Source: Pagrus major (Eukaryota; Chordata; Actinopteri; Spariformes; Sparidae). From it: a DNA stretch of 64,000 nt. The notes beneath the pieces are model-generated. The model was not told where the DNA came from and made no database searches. It saw nothing but the letters and a program-made list of their open reading frames with translations. This document shows, piece after piece, positions 22,557-34,634 of the stretch. How positions within the stretch are numbered: position 1 is the first letter of the stretch; every line of letters starts with the position of its first letter. Location of the stretch: assembly GCF_040436345.1 (NCBI RefSeq), contig NC_133238.1:613501-677500 (forward strand). The letters are read 5' to 3'. A program made the position numbers and the translations under genes.

Positions 22557-25500
22557 GTGTCCTACCCATCCCAGACGGTCTGCAAAATTTACAGCCAAGA
22601 GACTTTACTAAAAATCAGGGTAACACAGGCTGCTAAATCTATGATGCTTGCATGTGATTTGGACATATTACGCCAGCACGGGATCCTATTGGAACCAGCC
22701 CTCTGTAAGAAGAGAAGGCGGAAGCGGTGCAAACGTAAACAAAAGAGGGGGAAGAGAGCCGGGATCCATGCTAGGTTAAAGACTAACCCCTCCAGACCAG
22801 CAGTACCATCGCTCCTACTCTCCAACGTCCGCTCCCTCAACAACAAGTTGGATGAGCTACGTCTGTTGAGAGAAACCCACAGAGAGTGGAAAGACTGCGG
22901 TGCGTTTGCTTTCACAGAAACATGTCTCCAGGACAATATCCCAGACACAGCCATACAGCTGGAGGGGATGACAGCTTTCCGGGTGGACAGAGATGCAGCT
23001 ACCTCCGGTAAAAGTCGAGGAGGGGGTCTGTGCATCTATATCAACAAAAGACTGGTGTGTAAACGCCACATTAGCCACTAAACACTGCTCTCGGCTGTCG
23101 GAATTCCTCATCATGAAATGCTGGCCATTCTATCTGCCGAGGGATTTCACCATAGTGATTGTGGCCATTGTTTACATAGCTCCTAGCGCAAATGCTAAAG
23201 CTAATGCTAACGAGGCACTTGGAGGGCTACATGATGCCATCAGTGAGCTCCTGACTAAACACCCGGACAGCTTTGTAGTGGTGGCAGGGGATTTCAACCA
23301 CACCAGTTTAAAGGCTGTTTTTAAGACAGCAGCCTCCCAGGGAGATCAGATAGACATTGAAGAGTATGCTGAGGCGGTAACCAGTTACATTGCAAAGTGC
23401 ACAGAGGATGTCACTGTAATTAAGACCTTCACTGCACATGGCAACCGAAAACCCTGGATGACTACAGAGGTGCACTCGCTGCTGACAGCCCGAGATGCAG
23501 CCTTCAGGGCGGGGGATATGACTGTTCTCCGCTCAGCCAGGTCTGCGCTCTCAAAGGGATTCAAGGCTGCGAAAGGCACCTATGCAGATGTGGCCATCTC
23601 AGTTGTACTGCGAGTGGCAGATCTAGAGAATCTATGTAACACCAACAACGCCACCTTAGGACTTGCACCTAAAGAGTATACTCCTTTAACTTTAACTTCT
23701 CAAAGAGGGTTTCCCAAAAACACAACCCATGCACAGGTCAGTACACAAATGAATACAGGCATGATGTAAGGTCATTTAACAGATTTTATTTATTACTCAC
23801 AATAAAATAATTTCTTTATTAAGTTATGTTTCTCTTTAAAAAAAACATGTATATAGTTCTTTTTATTTCCAAAGATGATTATGTTCAGCCAACACAATAA
23901 CCCACAGCGGTTCAGTTAGGAAGAGAGGCAACTTCAATAGCTAGCTGTGGCAGAGGTCACTGCACACTCAAATAATCAAAACGAAACCAAACAAAATATC
24001 TATATACAAATCAATTGCAAACTCAAATCAAAACAAAAGAAAACATACAACATGCATAAGTTTGGCAGGTCCTCCACTATAACTGCTGTACTAACCCCCC
24101 ACCAACGAGTCTGATTGGGGTTGACCACACTTAAACTACAACACACAACGTTAAGAGCGTCTAAACGACGAAGGCAGAGCGGCAGAGCGGCTACTCACTA
24201 TAAGCCTGAATGAGCGAGGCAAACGAAAAGAGAAAAGAAAAGGAGGCTAGAGGCAAGGCAGGGCAAACAGCAGCCTAACGCCAGGCAAGCTGTGTGGTTA
24301 GCTGTAGCCTGCTCACATCAATACTCTCGCTGCTAGCAGCCGCAGCGGCTAACCGGAAGGGGACACACACACACCATCTCGGCCCAACATGCCAACCTGG
24401 AGAACGAACACACGGCACATACCACGCCGGGATACCACGGCTCGGCGGAGCTGCACACCGGCCAGCACTCACTTCGGCAGAGGAGAGAGAGTGACTAAAC
24501 AAACAGTGGGGGTATATGAACAGGTCCGCATTAGCGGCCAATGACGCGGCTACACTACAGGTGCCGGTAAGGGGCATGCCACACACCTGCCGTGATCGTC
24601 ATGCCTGCTGCAAAATACATATAGACTGAGGGACACAGAAGAGAAATGAAATATATAGACAATATAAACAACCATCCAGTTACACAGAGAAAATCCAGGA
24701 ACACCTCTGCGACACAGGAAACACCAGGCGGATGTGGCAGGGAGTCCAAGCGCTGACGGATTAAGTCCAGGCAGGGGGTCAACGACGAAGATGCTTCTCT
24801 TCCAGACAGGCTCAACAATTTCTTTGCACACTTTGAAGCACCAAACCCGACAACCAGAGGGTGGGCTGGTCCTTCTCTACCATCTATCGGGCCAGCCCTC
24901 ACCATCAATGCAGCAGACACACGCAGGGCCCTGACCAGGGTCAACCCACGGAAAGCGGGACGCCCGGATAACATGCCGGGACGTGTCTTCAGAATCTGCG
25001 CCAGTAGCAAAGAAATCAGTTGTATCCTGTCTGAACGACTACCACCCCGTCGCACTGACACCAATTGTGATGAAGTGTTTTGAGTGGCTTGTCAAAACAC
25101 ACATCACAGCCAGCCTCCTCCCTGCATCACATGACTCACGATGCTTATGTTGCTCAAGTTCCACGGAGTGCAGATCTAGCAGGACCTAAGCTGAAATAAG
25201 AACACCTCAGGGATCACAAAACGGGCCCAGCAGAGACTGTACTTCCTGAGGAAGCTGAAACAAGCCTCTCTCCCCATCAGCATCCTCAGGACCTTCTATA
25301 GTGGTGTGGTGGAGAGCATTCTGACATATTGTATCTCTACATGGTACTCCAGCTGCAGTATGTCAGACAAAAAAGCCCTGCAGAGAATTGTTAGAGGAGC
25401 TGAGAGGGTCATTGGAGTTTCCCTCCCCTCTGTCCAAGAACTCTTCCTAAGCCGCTGCAGGAGCAGGGCACTGAACATCGTTAGGGACCCCTCCCACCCT

Positions 25501-25811
25501 CTCCACACATTCTTTGAACTGCTCCCATCAGGAAAATGGTTCCGGAATCTAAAAGGCCGAACAAACAGACTAATCAACAGCTTCCTTCCACAAGCTGTTA
25601 GATTGCTGAACTGCTGATCTGGCGCATGCACACTACTGCACTTCATGAGCCTTAGTCATAGTTTTAATTTTAAATTATTATAGTAATATATTGTGTGTAT
25701 TTATTGTGTTCGTGTTATGGGATCCCGGAGAAACGCAATCTCATTTTTGCTGCACTTCTTTTGTAGGTACAGCTAAATGACAATAAAGCTTTGATTGATT
25801 GATTGATTGAT
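22557..25811 (+). mobile_element. Rex1/CR1-like LINE, decayed
   Basis: The endonuclease start is in 22557-23081 (SNVRSLNNKLDELRLLRE, then FTETCL). It continues in another frame at 22993-23769 (VVVAGDFNH, then KPWMTTEV). Reverse transcriptase remnants run from 24780 to 25190 ([13 protein letters not shown]), and the C-terminal domain is 25200-25617 (TFYSGVVESILTYCISTWY). The 3' end is a (TTGA)n tail at about 25790-25811 after AATAAAG. About 0.9 kb between 23770 and 24640 does not read as LINE and may be an insertion. Stops and frameshifts rule out function. The exact clade is tentative. Confidence 0.8.
23770..24640. other. unrecognised segment inside the LINE
   Basis: The LINE reading stops after NTNNATL-type sequence near 23660 and resumes near 24660. 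The intervening DNA has no transposase or reverse transcriptase. Short frames on both strands at 24275-24586 are unrecognised. It could be a solo LTR or a MITE, but I could not find paired ends. Confidence 0.35.
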
Positions 25812-26485
25812 AGTCCGTCGTTACAGGCAGACTTTACTTTGAAACTGCTCTACCTCTAACTTTATAACTTGTAGATTGATGAGTTTATCGAAGACGTGTA
25901 TAGTAATTGTGTAGTAGGATGCTTAGTGGTGGTGACGTTTAAGTCATGCGATTGCAATGTAGTCTGTTTATAGCCTAGCATTAGCTTTTGACTTCTAGCA
26001 ACTTATTTTACGCTTTGAAAATCACAAAAATGGTATTCATCTGTGAAGATTATCTTGCTGAACAAAACGTGTAAGTATCATAAACCTCAGGGCTTATTTT
26101 TGGCGATATTCTATAATCCAATTAAACAATCCCATTGGCTTTTTGTTGAGGGGAACCAGGGCAATGCTAACTTCCAGGTTAGCCTACAAAAATATGTCAT
26201 CCCTAAATAACAATAAATAACCTACAAATAAATCGGACTGTATATGAGGGAGCATATGTCAGTGGGCCATAATTAACCTTCTGATCCTCTCTTCAATCCA
26301 GTTAGTGGTGGCACAGTGTCTTAAAGCTGTTTTCCAATCGCCCATAAACAACTAAAGCAGCAGTAGATAAGTGAAGACAACAAAGGCGACACTGTTGTCA
26401 AAAGAGTTGAAATCCCTACAGTCCTGCCATACACCATCTGCAAGTAAAAGGACATTTCACCTAGTCCTAACAGTGATTAAGTAAT
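25812..26485. other. gene-free stretch
   Basis: Nothing recognised in this segment. Confidence 0.5.
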
Positions 26486-26486
26486 A

Positions 26487-26590
26487 TACTATAAGAGATT
26501 CAAGATTTCTTTTATTGTCATTCAAACTCTATACCAGAGAGGTACACAGTAGAATGAAATTACATTGCATCTGGCTCAAGACGCTTAAAA
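26487..26590 (-). repeat. LINE/SINE 3' tail fragment
   Basis: Read on the minus strand, it ends GACAATAAAAGAAATCTTGA, closely like the 3' tails of fish CR1/Rex-type retroposons (compare GACAATAAAGCTTTGATTGA at the end of the LINE at 25811). Only the tail is present. Confidence 0.5.
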
Positions 26591-26637
26591 CTAAATAAAA
26601 AAATATATGTACATATTCAGATAGATATATGTATATA

Positions 26638-28075
26638 CAGTGCCGTGAAAAAGTATCTGCCCCCTTACAGATTTCTTTTGTTTTTGCTTTTTTGTCACAC
26701 TTAAATGTTTCAGATCATCAAACAAATTTTAATATCAGACAAAGATAACCTGAGTAAATACAAAAAGCAGTTTTTAAATGATGATTTCATTTATTAAGGG
26801 AAAAAAGCTATCCAAACCAACCTGGCCCTATGTGAAAAAGTAACTGCCCCCCCCCTTGTTAAATCATGAATTAACTGTGATTAACCACATTTTTTGGAAA
26901 GCTGAGTTCAATTTCACTAGCTCCACCCAGGCCTGATTACTGCCAGCCCTTTAGAATCAAGAAATCACTTAAATAGAACCTGTCTGACAACATGAAGTAA
27001 GCTGAAAGATCTCAAAAAGCAACACATCATCCAAAGAAATTCAAGAACAGATGAGAAACAAAGTCATTGTGAGAGCCATTATCCACAAATGTAGAAAACA
27101 TGGAACAGTGGTGAATCTTCCCAGGAGTGGCCAGCCAACCAAAACTACTCCAAGAGCGCATTGACAACTCATCCAGGAGAACAACTCAGAACAACAGCTA
27201 AAGCACTGCAGGCCTCACTTGCCTCAGTTAAGGTCAGTGTTTATGATTCAACAATAAGAAAGAGACTGGGCAAAAATGGCATCCATGGGAGAGTTTCAAG
27301 GCGAAAACCCACTGCTGACCAAAACAAAAAAAACACAAAGGCCCATCTCACATTTGCCATAAAACATCTTGATGATCCCCAAGACCTTTGGGAAAATATT
27401 CTGTGGACTTAGGAGACAAAAATGGAACTTTTTGGAAGGTGTGCGTCTCGTTACATCTGGCGTAAAACTAACTGTTCTGCTCTCTACCAGAAAATCCTGA
27501 AGGAGAATGTCTGGCCATCAGTTTGTGACCTTAAGCTCAAGTGCATTTGGGTTATGCAGCAGGACAATGATCGAAGCACACCAGCAAGTCCACCTCTGAA
27601 TGGCTCAAAAAAAAACAAAATGAAGGTTTTGAAGTGGCCTAGTCAAAGTCCGGACTTAAATCCGATTGAGATGCTGTGGCATGACCTTAAACAGGCCGTT
27701 CATGCTCGAAAACCCTCCAATGTGGCTGAATTAAAACAATTCTGCAAAGAAGAGTGGGCCAAAATTCCTCCACAGCGATGTGAAAGACTCATTGCCAGTT
27801 ATCGCAAACGCGTGATTGCAGTTGTTGCCAACAAGGGTGGCACAACCAGTTATTAGGTTTAGGGGCAATTACTTTTCAACATAGGGCCAGGGTGGTTTGG
27901 ATAGCTTTTTTTCCCTTAATAAATGAAATCATCATTTAAAAACTGCATTTTGTATTTTCTCAGGTTATCTTTGTCTGATATTAAAATTTGTTTGATGATC
28001 TGAAACATGTAAGTGTGACAAAAAAGCAAATACAAAAGAAATCTGTAAGGGGGCAAATACTTTTTCACAGCACTG
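26638..28075 (+). mobile_element. Tc1/mariner DNA transposon, decayed
   Basis: The left end is CAGTGCCGTGAAAAAGTATC. The right end, reversed, is CAGTGCTGTGAAAAAGTATT. TA lies on both sides (26636-26637 and 28076-28077). Inverted-repeat similarity continues for well over 100 bp. The plus-strand transposase is split over 27161-27412 and 27422-27856, with a stop between the two. Confidence 0.92.
27161..27856 (+). pseudogene. Tc1 transposase, broken
   Basis: The first frame (27161-27412) covers the bipartite DNA-binding region and the start of the catalytic domain. The second (27422-27856) holds the second Asp region (QQDNDRS) and SPDLNPIEMLW with the final catalytic Glu. An in-frame stop near 27410, a frame change and a missing N-terminal part make it a pseudogene. 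The family's usual length is about 340 residues. Confidence 0.9.
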
Positions 28076-28079
28076 TACA

Positions 28080-28539
28080 TATGTTAAAGGGGGTTTAATA
28101 AAAATAATAAAAAGGGTTAAGTACATGTCTAAAAACACTGATTCTTTGTTACACACACCCATGATGCAGATATATGGGTCATTCCATGCCAACTCACCTA
28201 TCCATGACATCAACTGGGAGGCCAGTTGATGTCGTGGATTTTCTTGGCCCTCTGAACTAAATGTCACCATTTTTGTGATTCTGTGTAGTGTATTCTAATC
28301 CTCACCAATCACTCACTTTTCACTGGATTGGGTTGAAATTTGTCCTGAACATCCAAGAGACCCTGAGGAAAATTGGCAACATGTTTTCATTTAAATAGTT
28401 GTTGCTGAATGGTTACAGTAATCAAATTAATAACAGGAAGTCATTTTTTTATCAGAAGTTATTTGATCCTGCATTAAAAAAATGAGTGCTACAGATCTTG
28501 CTAAATATAGCCACAGAGCCTGGTGATCCTGCTGACTTT
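28080..28539. other. gene-free stretch
   Basis: No coding sequence is supported. The minus-strand frame 27965-28270 overlaps the Tc1 end and is not a gene. Confidence 0.5.
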
Positions 28540-30300
28540 ATCTGAGTATTTCAAAACACTGGCAGGGTGGATCACCGTGATCCCGACCTGGCCGGATACG
28601 GATTTCCAAATCTCAAGTCTCCGCCTCCGGGATCTGAAACATGGCGGACTACTTCACGAAAGGAGTAGCTGAGCGCGACTTTCACGTCAAAAGTGTAAGT
28701 TTACCGTCGTCTAATGTGTAGCGGTTTTAAGACCATACGAACGCCAACCAACATATCATGCAAGCCAACTATTTGAATTGTCACCTTATTAAAACCAGGC
28801 CGTAGCGATCTCTAATTGAGCCGCGGCCGTGCTAACGGGAGCTAATCCGGCTCCATTGACTTGTGTGTTAAGCAGCTAGCGGGCTATCATTAGCGTCACG
28901 TCATTGGCAACACAGCAGACTTATAAATAGGCTACATGTGTACAGACCTGCTGCAGTACTTAGAAAACATAACGCTACACAGTATGAGTATTAACTATAC
29001 GGTTTGTTTAGAAGTGTCAGAATGCTACAGTAATGCTGGTGATGATATCATGTTTTTGTGTACATAAACACAATTTGGGATTGTGGATTAAGATACTCAT
29101 ACACCTTCTACTTTCAGAGTCCACTCACAGCCATGGACCACTCAGCTACAACAGGGCGAGTGCTGGAAATCTTTGGAAATGCTTTAATTGTATTGATACA
29201 TTTAAGGTTTTCAAGTAATTGGAGTTTGAATAAAGTGCTTGAAACTGCTCAAAATTGTAATAGCATTACTTTCATGGTATATACCTTGGTCAGTGACACA
29301 ATTAGAAACATTTTTTCAACCTAATTTCTCTCCCGTATATAGAAGGCTCTCACTTAACATAATTATGGTCATTTATAAAAGGATCTGATTTGATGAAGTA
29401 AAATAATCAGTGTGTACACAAACACTTATTGAAATACATTGCTGCATGTTTTAAAATCACATTCAAGCTATATCCAAACATTTTAAAAGTGCATTATTAG
29501 AGATGGAGACAGAAGAGGCATGCTGGTGATGAGGATGCCTATGAAAAGCTCCTCAAAATGGAGACCGAGAGGGCGGTCAAACAAATTGAACTGGCCAACG
29601 AACAAATAAAGCTGATGCTGCTTCAGCAAAGAAAAAACGGAATTGAAACTAAAGCTATTGGAGAAACAGCTCACTTCTACCCTCTGAGATGGGTTAGGTC
29701 CCTGTTTTACTTAGTGGCCACATTATTTGAAATGTCTTTGTTTTATTGGAATTTAACTTTGTTTGGATCCTGCATTCCTGTTGTCTTTCTCTGATGTTTT
29801 GGTACATGCAAGTTACAATGTTTGAACTAGAATTTGAGAAATAGGTCTGTAATTGTTACTTTTATTTACAGCAGTTTCAGAAAGTGTGGTCAAAAATATT
29901 TTACTATGCTTTAAATTTCTTACAATTACTTTAATTATTTGTTAAAAGTAAAACACTAACACTTTAGATAAAGTGTAATGAACATCTTGAGTAACAATAT
30001 CTAGGAGAAGTGGAGCTGAGACTTTGTCAATCCAAGTCAAATCCACCTCTGAGGTGGGATTCAAGTGATCCTGAAATTTTGGTATCAAGTTGATCCAGAT
30101 ATCTGCCTTGCGTTTTGAAATACCCAAATCCAGCCTTTTATCTGGATTCAAGGGAGGATTGGATTACCAGAGCTGAATCCTGATCTTCAGGATCAGGATT
30201 CTCTGGATCTGTGTTGAAATACCCAGTTTTCAGATCAGATCTAGATTTAATCCAATCCTACCAGGATAATCCTGTCAGATCACTTTTGAAATACTGGGCC
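28540..30300 (+). mobile_element. probable PIF/Harbinger-like remnant
   Basis: Left sequence GAGTATTTCAAAACACTGGC and right sequence, reversed, CAGTATTTCAAAAGTGATC are imperfect inverted repeats. Inside, 29555-29690 encodes MEMTERA-like sequence (METERAVKQIELANEQIKLM), similar to the C-terminal tail of Myb/SANT proteins encoded by PIF/Harbinger elements. A small exon candidate lies at 28641-28694. No transposase gene is found. The assignment rests on weak end similarity and one peptide. Confidence 0.45.
28641..28694 (+). CDS. possible small first coding exon, 18 codons, with splice donor
   Basis: An ATG in a good Kozak setting (AAACATGG) opens MADYFTKGVAERDFHVKS, followed by a consensus donor GTAAGT. 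A possible acceptor (CTTTCAG) lies at 29111-29117 and would continue in frame through SPLTAMDHSATTGR to a stop near 29324. It could be the first exon of a gene carried by the surrounding element or a chance arrangement. The product is not recognised. Confidence 0.3.
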
Positions 30301-32370
30301 CTGGAGATTATTTCCTTTTTATTGGTGACTTTTTGAAACTCTGAAAAACCTTTTTGGACAAACAAAGAATAAGAAGTCGAGACACGACACCACCATACGG
30401 AGCAGCTTCTTTACTCAGGCTGTGAGACTCCAAAGTCATCCTCCGCATTGCCACAATTATGCTTTTTGGTTTTTTTTGTGAAGTAGCATAAGAGGTCCTA
30501 CAACAATAAATATATTAACCTGTTAAAGCTGTTTTGTAAAATGACAAATTAACATTGTAACCATTTGATCTTATTTATTGAGATTAAAAAGTGATTGTGG
30601 ATCAGTTTTTGTTGATACTTGTATTATTTGATGCCCAATATTGTATTCTCATTCTAATGGGTGTTCAACTGGGATTTTGAAAGTAACACAAAACTAAAGT
30701 AATTCATGATCTTATTACGTTTTAGAAAGAATGATTGCTGAGTACCATTTGTAGAAATAAATGAGTAACTTTACTTGATTGATTTGGAGTAACTTGGAGT
30801 AAACAGTTTTCTTGAGTACTATCTTCATCATCCATCTAGATGTGAGGGTTACTAAACTTTACCTTCTGTAATAAAAATGAGTTTTACATGCTGCATTTTA
30901 GACAGTAATCCATTTTACAGTAATCCACTCCAGCAGGGCTGGGTGTGCTTTTGGACCGTACTGATGTTGTAGACCATGTCGCTGACCCACAAATCATGTT
31001 CTCCAGACAAAAAAATTATGCAATGTTTGTTGGTACACACCCAAGCACATCAGCATCATATTTTGTTAGTATGATGAAAAGTATGATCCAAAACATATTC
31101 CCTCTCAAACCTGCTGTCAAAATTATCAAATTGATTATCATTATTATTTATCTTACCATATTGCTCAGACCTACAAATCATAAACCCTTCTTTTCTCAAT
31201 TTTTTTTATGTGATTACTTGATAATGTGCATTAAATCAGAAGGAAATACATATAAAACTCTTTTTTTCTCTCTTCACAGAGCAACCAAAAATAGATCAAA
31301 TGCGTTGGGGCTTAATAGGTAGGAATTGCCAGTGATGCGGCAGCTCCTTATTTGTGCAATCTGTGCGCTCTATTTTATTTATTAGTCCACTGAATCAGGT
31401 AAAGCTGTTGACAAGAAATTACTTTTTTGCTGTGGCTCCTTTTCACCAGAGGGTGGTGCTGTTAGCACAATACTGTGCCTGCTTGAGAGGAATGTTTTTG
31501 AATCTAAATTTTGCTTATCACCTCATGAAACCTCAGTGGAAGCACCAACTGACACTTTTTGTGCTCAGCTCTTTAGTTTGTAGGGCGTACATCTTTCTTG
31601 TTTTCTAAAAAAATCGATGCCCTGTACCCTATAATTTTAACTCCTCTGCAACATTTCTTTAATTTAATAAGTAGTTATTAATAGTATGAAAACTGTATTA
31701 GATAGAAGTGTATTAGTGATTGAAGTGTCTGTCTCTCTTGTTGATCTCCAGCACGATAAAGAAGAAATACATGCTCCACCATTTCTTCCAGTCTGCCATG
31801 TTCACATCTTCTAAAAGCATGTTATGTATAATGTAGTGTACTGTTCCTACAGTAGTACTTGTGGCCTCTCATTTCTTGATTTTCGTAGAATTTTGTAGTA
31901 GTATGGGCCCTTATTTATCTCACTCTTCCTGCCATTTCTTTTTCATTCATTTCATTTGATTTTACTTTAACCTCAACCTCGCGATATTTTATGGCCATAG
32001 GCTACCACTTTTTCTTTTTCTTGTTGCTCCTTTTGTATATTTACCTGCCAGCTCATATCCATTGACACCAATATGTGCAGGAATTCACGACTTCAACTTC
32101 TGCCATCTTAATTCCGAATGTTGTTTGAGCTATGTCATTGTACATTGTAGTCTAAATGGATGCATATTAAATACTGGATAGCGTACAACTGGAAGGCAAC
32201 CTATTACCGACCTGTCACGTTTTAGATGCATCTGTATGTTCACACATTCAAATAATTTCGGCACTAAGCTTACCGACAATATCTTTGTCTGCATTTTTCC
32301 CTTTTCCCTTTTAACTGGTTTAATCTAACGTCCTTGGATTAAATTGCCCCTTGCTGTTCTAGAGTACATG
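30301..32370. other. gene-free stretch
   Basis: Several short open frames (30945-31322, 31354-31608) match nothing recognised and lack splice or codon support. No clear repeat boundary. Confidence 0.5.
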
Positions 32371-32374
32371 GTGG

Positions 32375-32525
32375 GATGCGTGACAACGTGGCACCGAATA
32401 GCCAATAAGAATTTATCACAATGTATTTTAATACGGTGTCCTGCTTTTTATTGGTTAGAATCCCCTTTAGGGATTTGCTGATTGGGTAGCTGAACAACAT
32501 GACCCTCCCTGACGTTGTTATTTAG
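32375..32525 (+). promoter_or_regulatory. inferred promoter of the reticulocalbin gene
   Basis: Within 150 bp there are a CCAAT box (32399-32405), inverted CCAAT boxes written ATTGG (near 32450 and 32482), an ACGTGG core near 32387 and TGACGTT near 32511. The ACGTGG and CCAAT combination recalls ER-stress-responsive promoters, but spacing and orientation do not match the standard ERSE. There is no obvious TATA box at a fixed distance. The call rests on position, just upstream of a donor-ended exon candidate. Confidence 0.4.
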
Positions 32526-32599
32526 AGAGTGCCAACGCGGACTGATATGCTGTTCACAAACTACAAAGGGAGGTGTCGCGAGAAGCACCAGAGAGACTG
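32525..32599 (+). other. rcn3: inferred 5' untranslated exon of the reticulocalbin gene
   Basis: The segment ends ACTG followed by the consensus donor GTGAGT at 32600. The start codon exon is preceded by a pyrimidine-rich tract and CCCCCATCAG at 34401-34410, a good acceptor, so a spliced leader is expected. The exact start is unknown. This is inference, with no transcript evidence. Confidence 0.4.
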
Positions 32600-33189
32600 G
32601 TGAGTTTGAATTGTATTTTTTTTGTCTTTCTTCTGAAAAGATATACGAGAATAATTGGTTTGCAGCATTTCAAGCAACACGAAGGAAAAGTCTAAAGGTG
32701 GGTTTAATGATGGGATTCATGTAGTTTGTGGGGCCAGGGGAAATTAAGTCATCACATGCTCATCTTATCACTGTAGTATATATGTGGATTTTAGCTCAGC
32801 TTTTCACTCTGTGATGACACACATCCTGTAACAGTAGTCTTGGAGTTTGGTGACTTGATTCTGTCAATAAAAGGTTTTCATTTTGTAGACCACAAAGAGT
32901 CCCTGTCAGTGGAGTGATGTTTGACTTTCTCAGAAAGTCCAATAGCTAGTCTGATTTTGTTTGTTTAAGTATCTTATGACATGCACAGTAAACAGTTATT
33001 AACTAATAAGTTCATAAATAAATACCATTAGGGTTTTTTTTATTGATAACTATAAGCAGAGGCAGAATGCAATTATTTTCACACAGTAATTATCATACAT
33101 CTGCCAACACTGCAATAGCAGAGGAATGCCAGGCCCACATCTGTTATCTTGTCATAACATATATTAAAAATGTAATTATCATTCGTGGG

Positions 33190-33640
33190 GGTGGGGGGTG
33201 TAACGGTATCCTTTACTTCTGTAAAAGTACTCGTACCACACTGAAAATACTCCACTACAAGTAAAAGTCCTCCATTTGAATGGTGTTTTGATGTTTTTTT
33301 ACTGTGTGTAATTGTACTGTGGTAGATGTTTAAAATTGAGCCTGCTTACTTGTTTAATCTACAGCAATGCATTGCATTCTATAACGTCATCATATGTTTC
33401 ATCCTTCAGTTTATCACAAAAATGTGAAAACAACAAAACAACAACACATCTGGACATACAGGGTTTTTACTGGACAGGAACGGGAGGAAAACTGAAATCT
33501 GAAAAGTAACTAGTAATTAAAGTTAATTACAAATGTAGTTGGGTAAAAAGTAGAGGATTTGCCTAAAATGTACTGCAGTAGTAAGTATAAAGTTCCATAA
33601 AATGGGTATAGTCAGGTTAAATATAAGTAACTTAAATTTT
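33190..33640. mobile_element. MITE-like repeat, copy B, in the first intron
   Basis: This copy is related to 18120-18590. It contains GTAAAAGTACTCGTACCACA-type sequence common in fish non-autonomous elements, then the shared ATGTTTCATCCTTCAGTTTA and GGACAGGAACGGGAGGAAAA blocks. It ends in a run of T (33641-33660). No coding capacity. Confidence 0.6.
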
Positions 33641-33660
33641 TACTTTTTTTTTTTTTTTTT

Positions 33661-34400
33661 ACTTTAATTTTATTTGCCCTCTGTATGATGAATAAGGCCA
33701 AAAATGCCATAATGTATGATGATTTGCATATTTTGTGATGCTTTCATTAGTATTTGGTTCTAGTCTACAGTGTCTCGTTCTAATTCACTTCCACATGATC
33801 AGGATAACAAAGTATGGATCTTAGGCCTCATGTGACCTCAGCCAATCATGCTTGGTGTAGGCTATGATGATGAATGTGATTCGTGAGCACAGCTGTTGTT
33901 TCCTCCTGATATGGATTTAATCTCCTCAGTAGATGCAATCTGGGTTAGATCGCCTGAACTGCAGGCTCAGGAAGAAGGTGGTTTGAATAGTTGGCATGAT
34001 CAGAAGAAGATTAAATAAACTCCAGATTATCTGAGTAAACTGTTTAATGACAAGAGAGAAGATGCCAGGAGACATCCAACAGTCTTTATTCCCTCAATTT
34101 GTAACTGACTAATGGTAGGCGCTGTGGTCTTTTATTCCCAGCATTCCAGTCAGTTTAAAGTAAAACTGAGCTGACAATCCTGCTCTACAGTAATTTAGTT
34201 TATGCCATTATGTTTTATGCTATAAGTATTATGTTTATGTTCTTACTTTAGTTAGACAATAGTTATATTCTACTCTTTAATGTTATATTGTATTCTATAC
34301 AGAGCAGTGTGTATTTTCACTCTCTGCATTCGTCTCTGTGCCTCCCCACCATGCTCACTCTGTTTTCCCTCCTTCTGTCATGGTTTTTGTCTTCACCACA
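33661..34400. other. intron sequence upstream of the start codon
   Basis: No gene or clear repeat. The last 90 bp are pyrimidine-rich, leading to the acceptor at 34409-34410. Confidence 0.45.
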
Positions 34401-34416
34401 CCCCCATCAGTCAGTT

Positions 34417-34634
34417 ATGTTGCTGCTGAAGTCACTAGCACCCCTTTGCATCCTGGCTGTTGTTGCCTTTGCTGTACCTGCTCAGGAGAAGCGCATTCAT
34501 CACCGCACTGATCTAAGTGATCACGCTCACAATGATGCTCACGGTTTCCAGTATGACCATGAGGCCTTCCTGGGCAAGGAGGAAGCCAAGACCTTCGACC
34601 AGTTGACTCCAGAGGAGAGCAAAGACAAATTAGC
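34417..34634 (+). CDS. rcn3: rcn3 coding exon 1
   Basis: This exon encodes the signal peptide and the acidic, His-rich N-terminal region including [10 protein letters not shown] and FDQLTPEES, both CREC hallmarks. It ends in phase 2 at donor GTAGGT. Sequence from 34411 to 34416 is untranslated exon after the inferred acceptor. Confidence 0.92.

Noticed and set aside
22557..25617. Host genes encoding endonuclease-like and reverse-transcriptase-like proteins
   Set aside because: Parts of one decayed LINE with frameshifts, stops and a 3' repeat tail.
30945..31322. Open frame of 125 codons as a gene
   Set aside because: No recognisable domain, AT-rich, and no splice or promoter context.
32385..32405. 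A standard ER stress element (CCAAT-N9-CCACG)
   Set aside because: CGTGG and CCAAT are close, but orientation and spacing (10 bases, CCAAT instead of ATTGG) do not fit.
34288..34416. A longer N terminus for the reticulocalbin from the in-frame ATG at 34288
   Set aside because: The sequence crosses a pyrimidine-rich tract and an acceptor (CATCAG at 34405-34410), and the ATG at 34417 directly gives a proper signal peptide.
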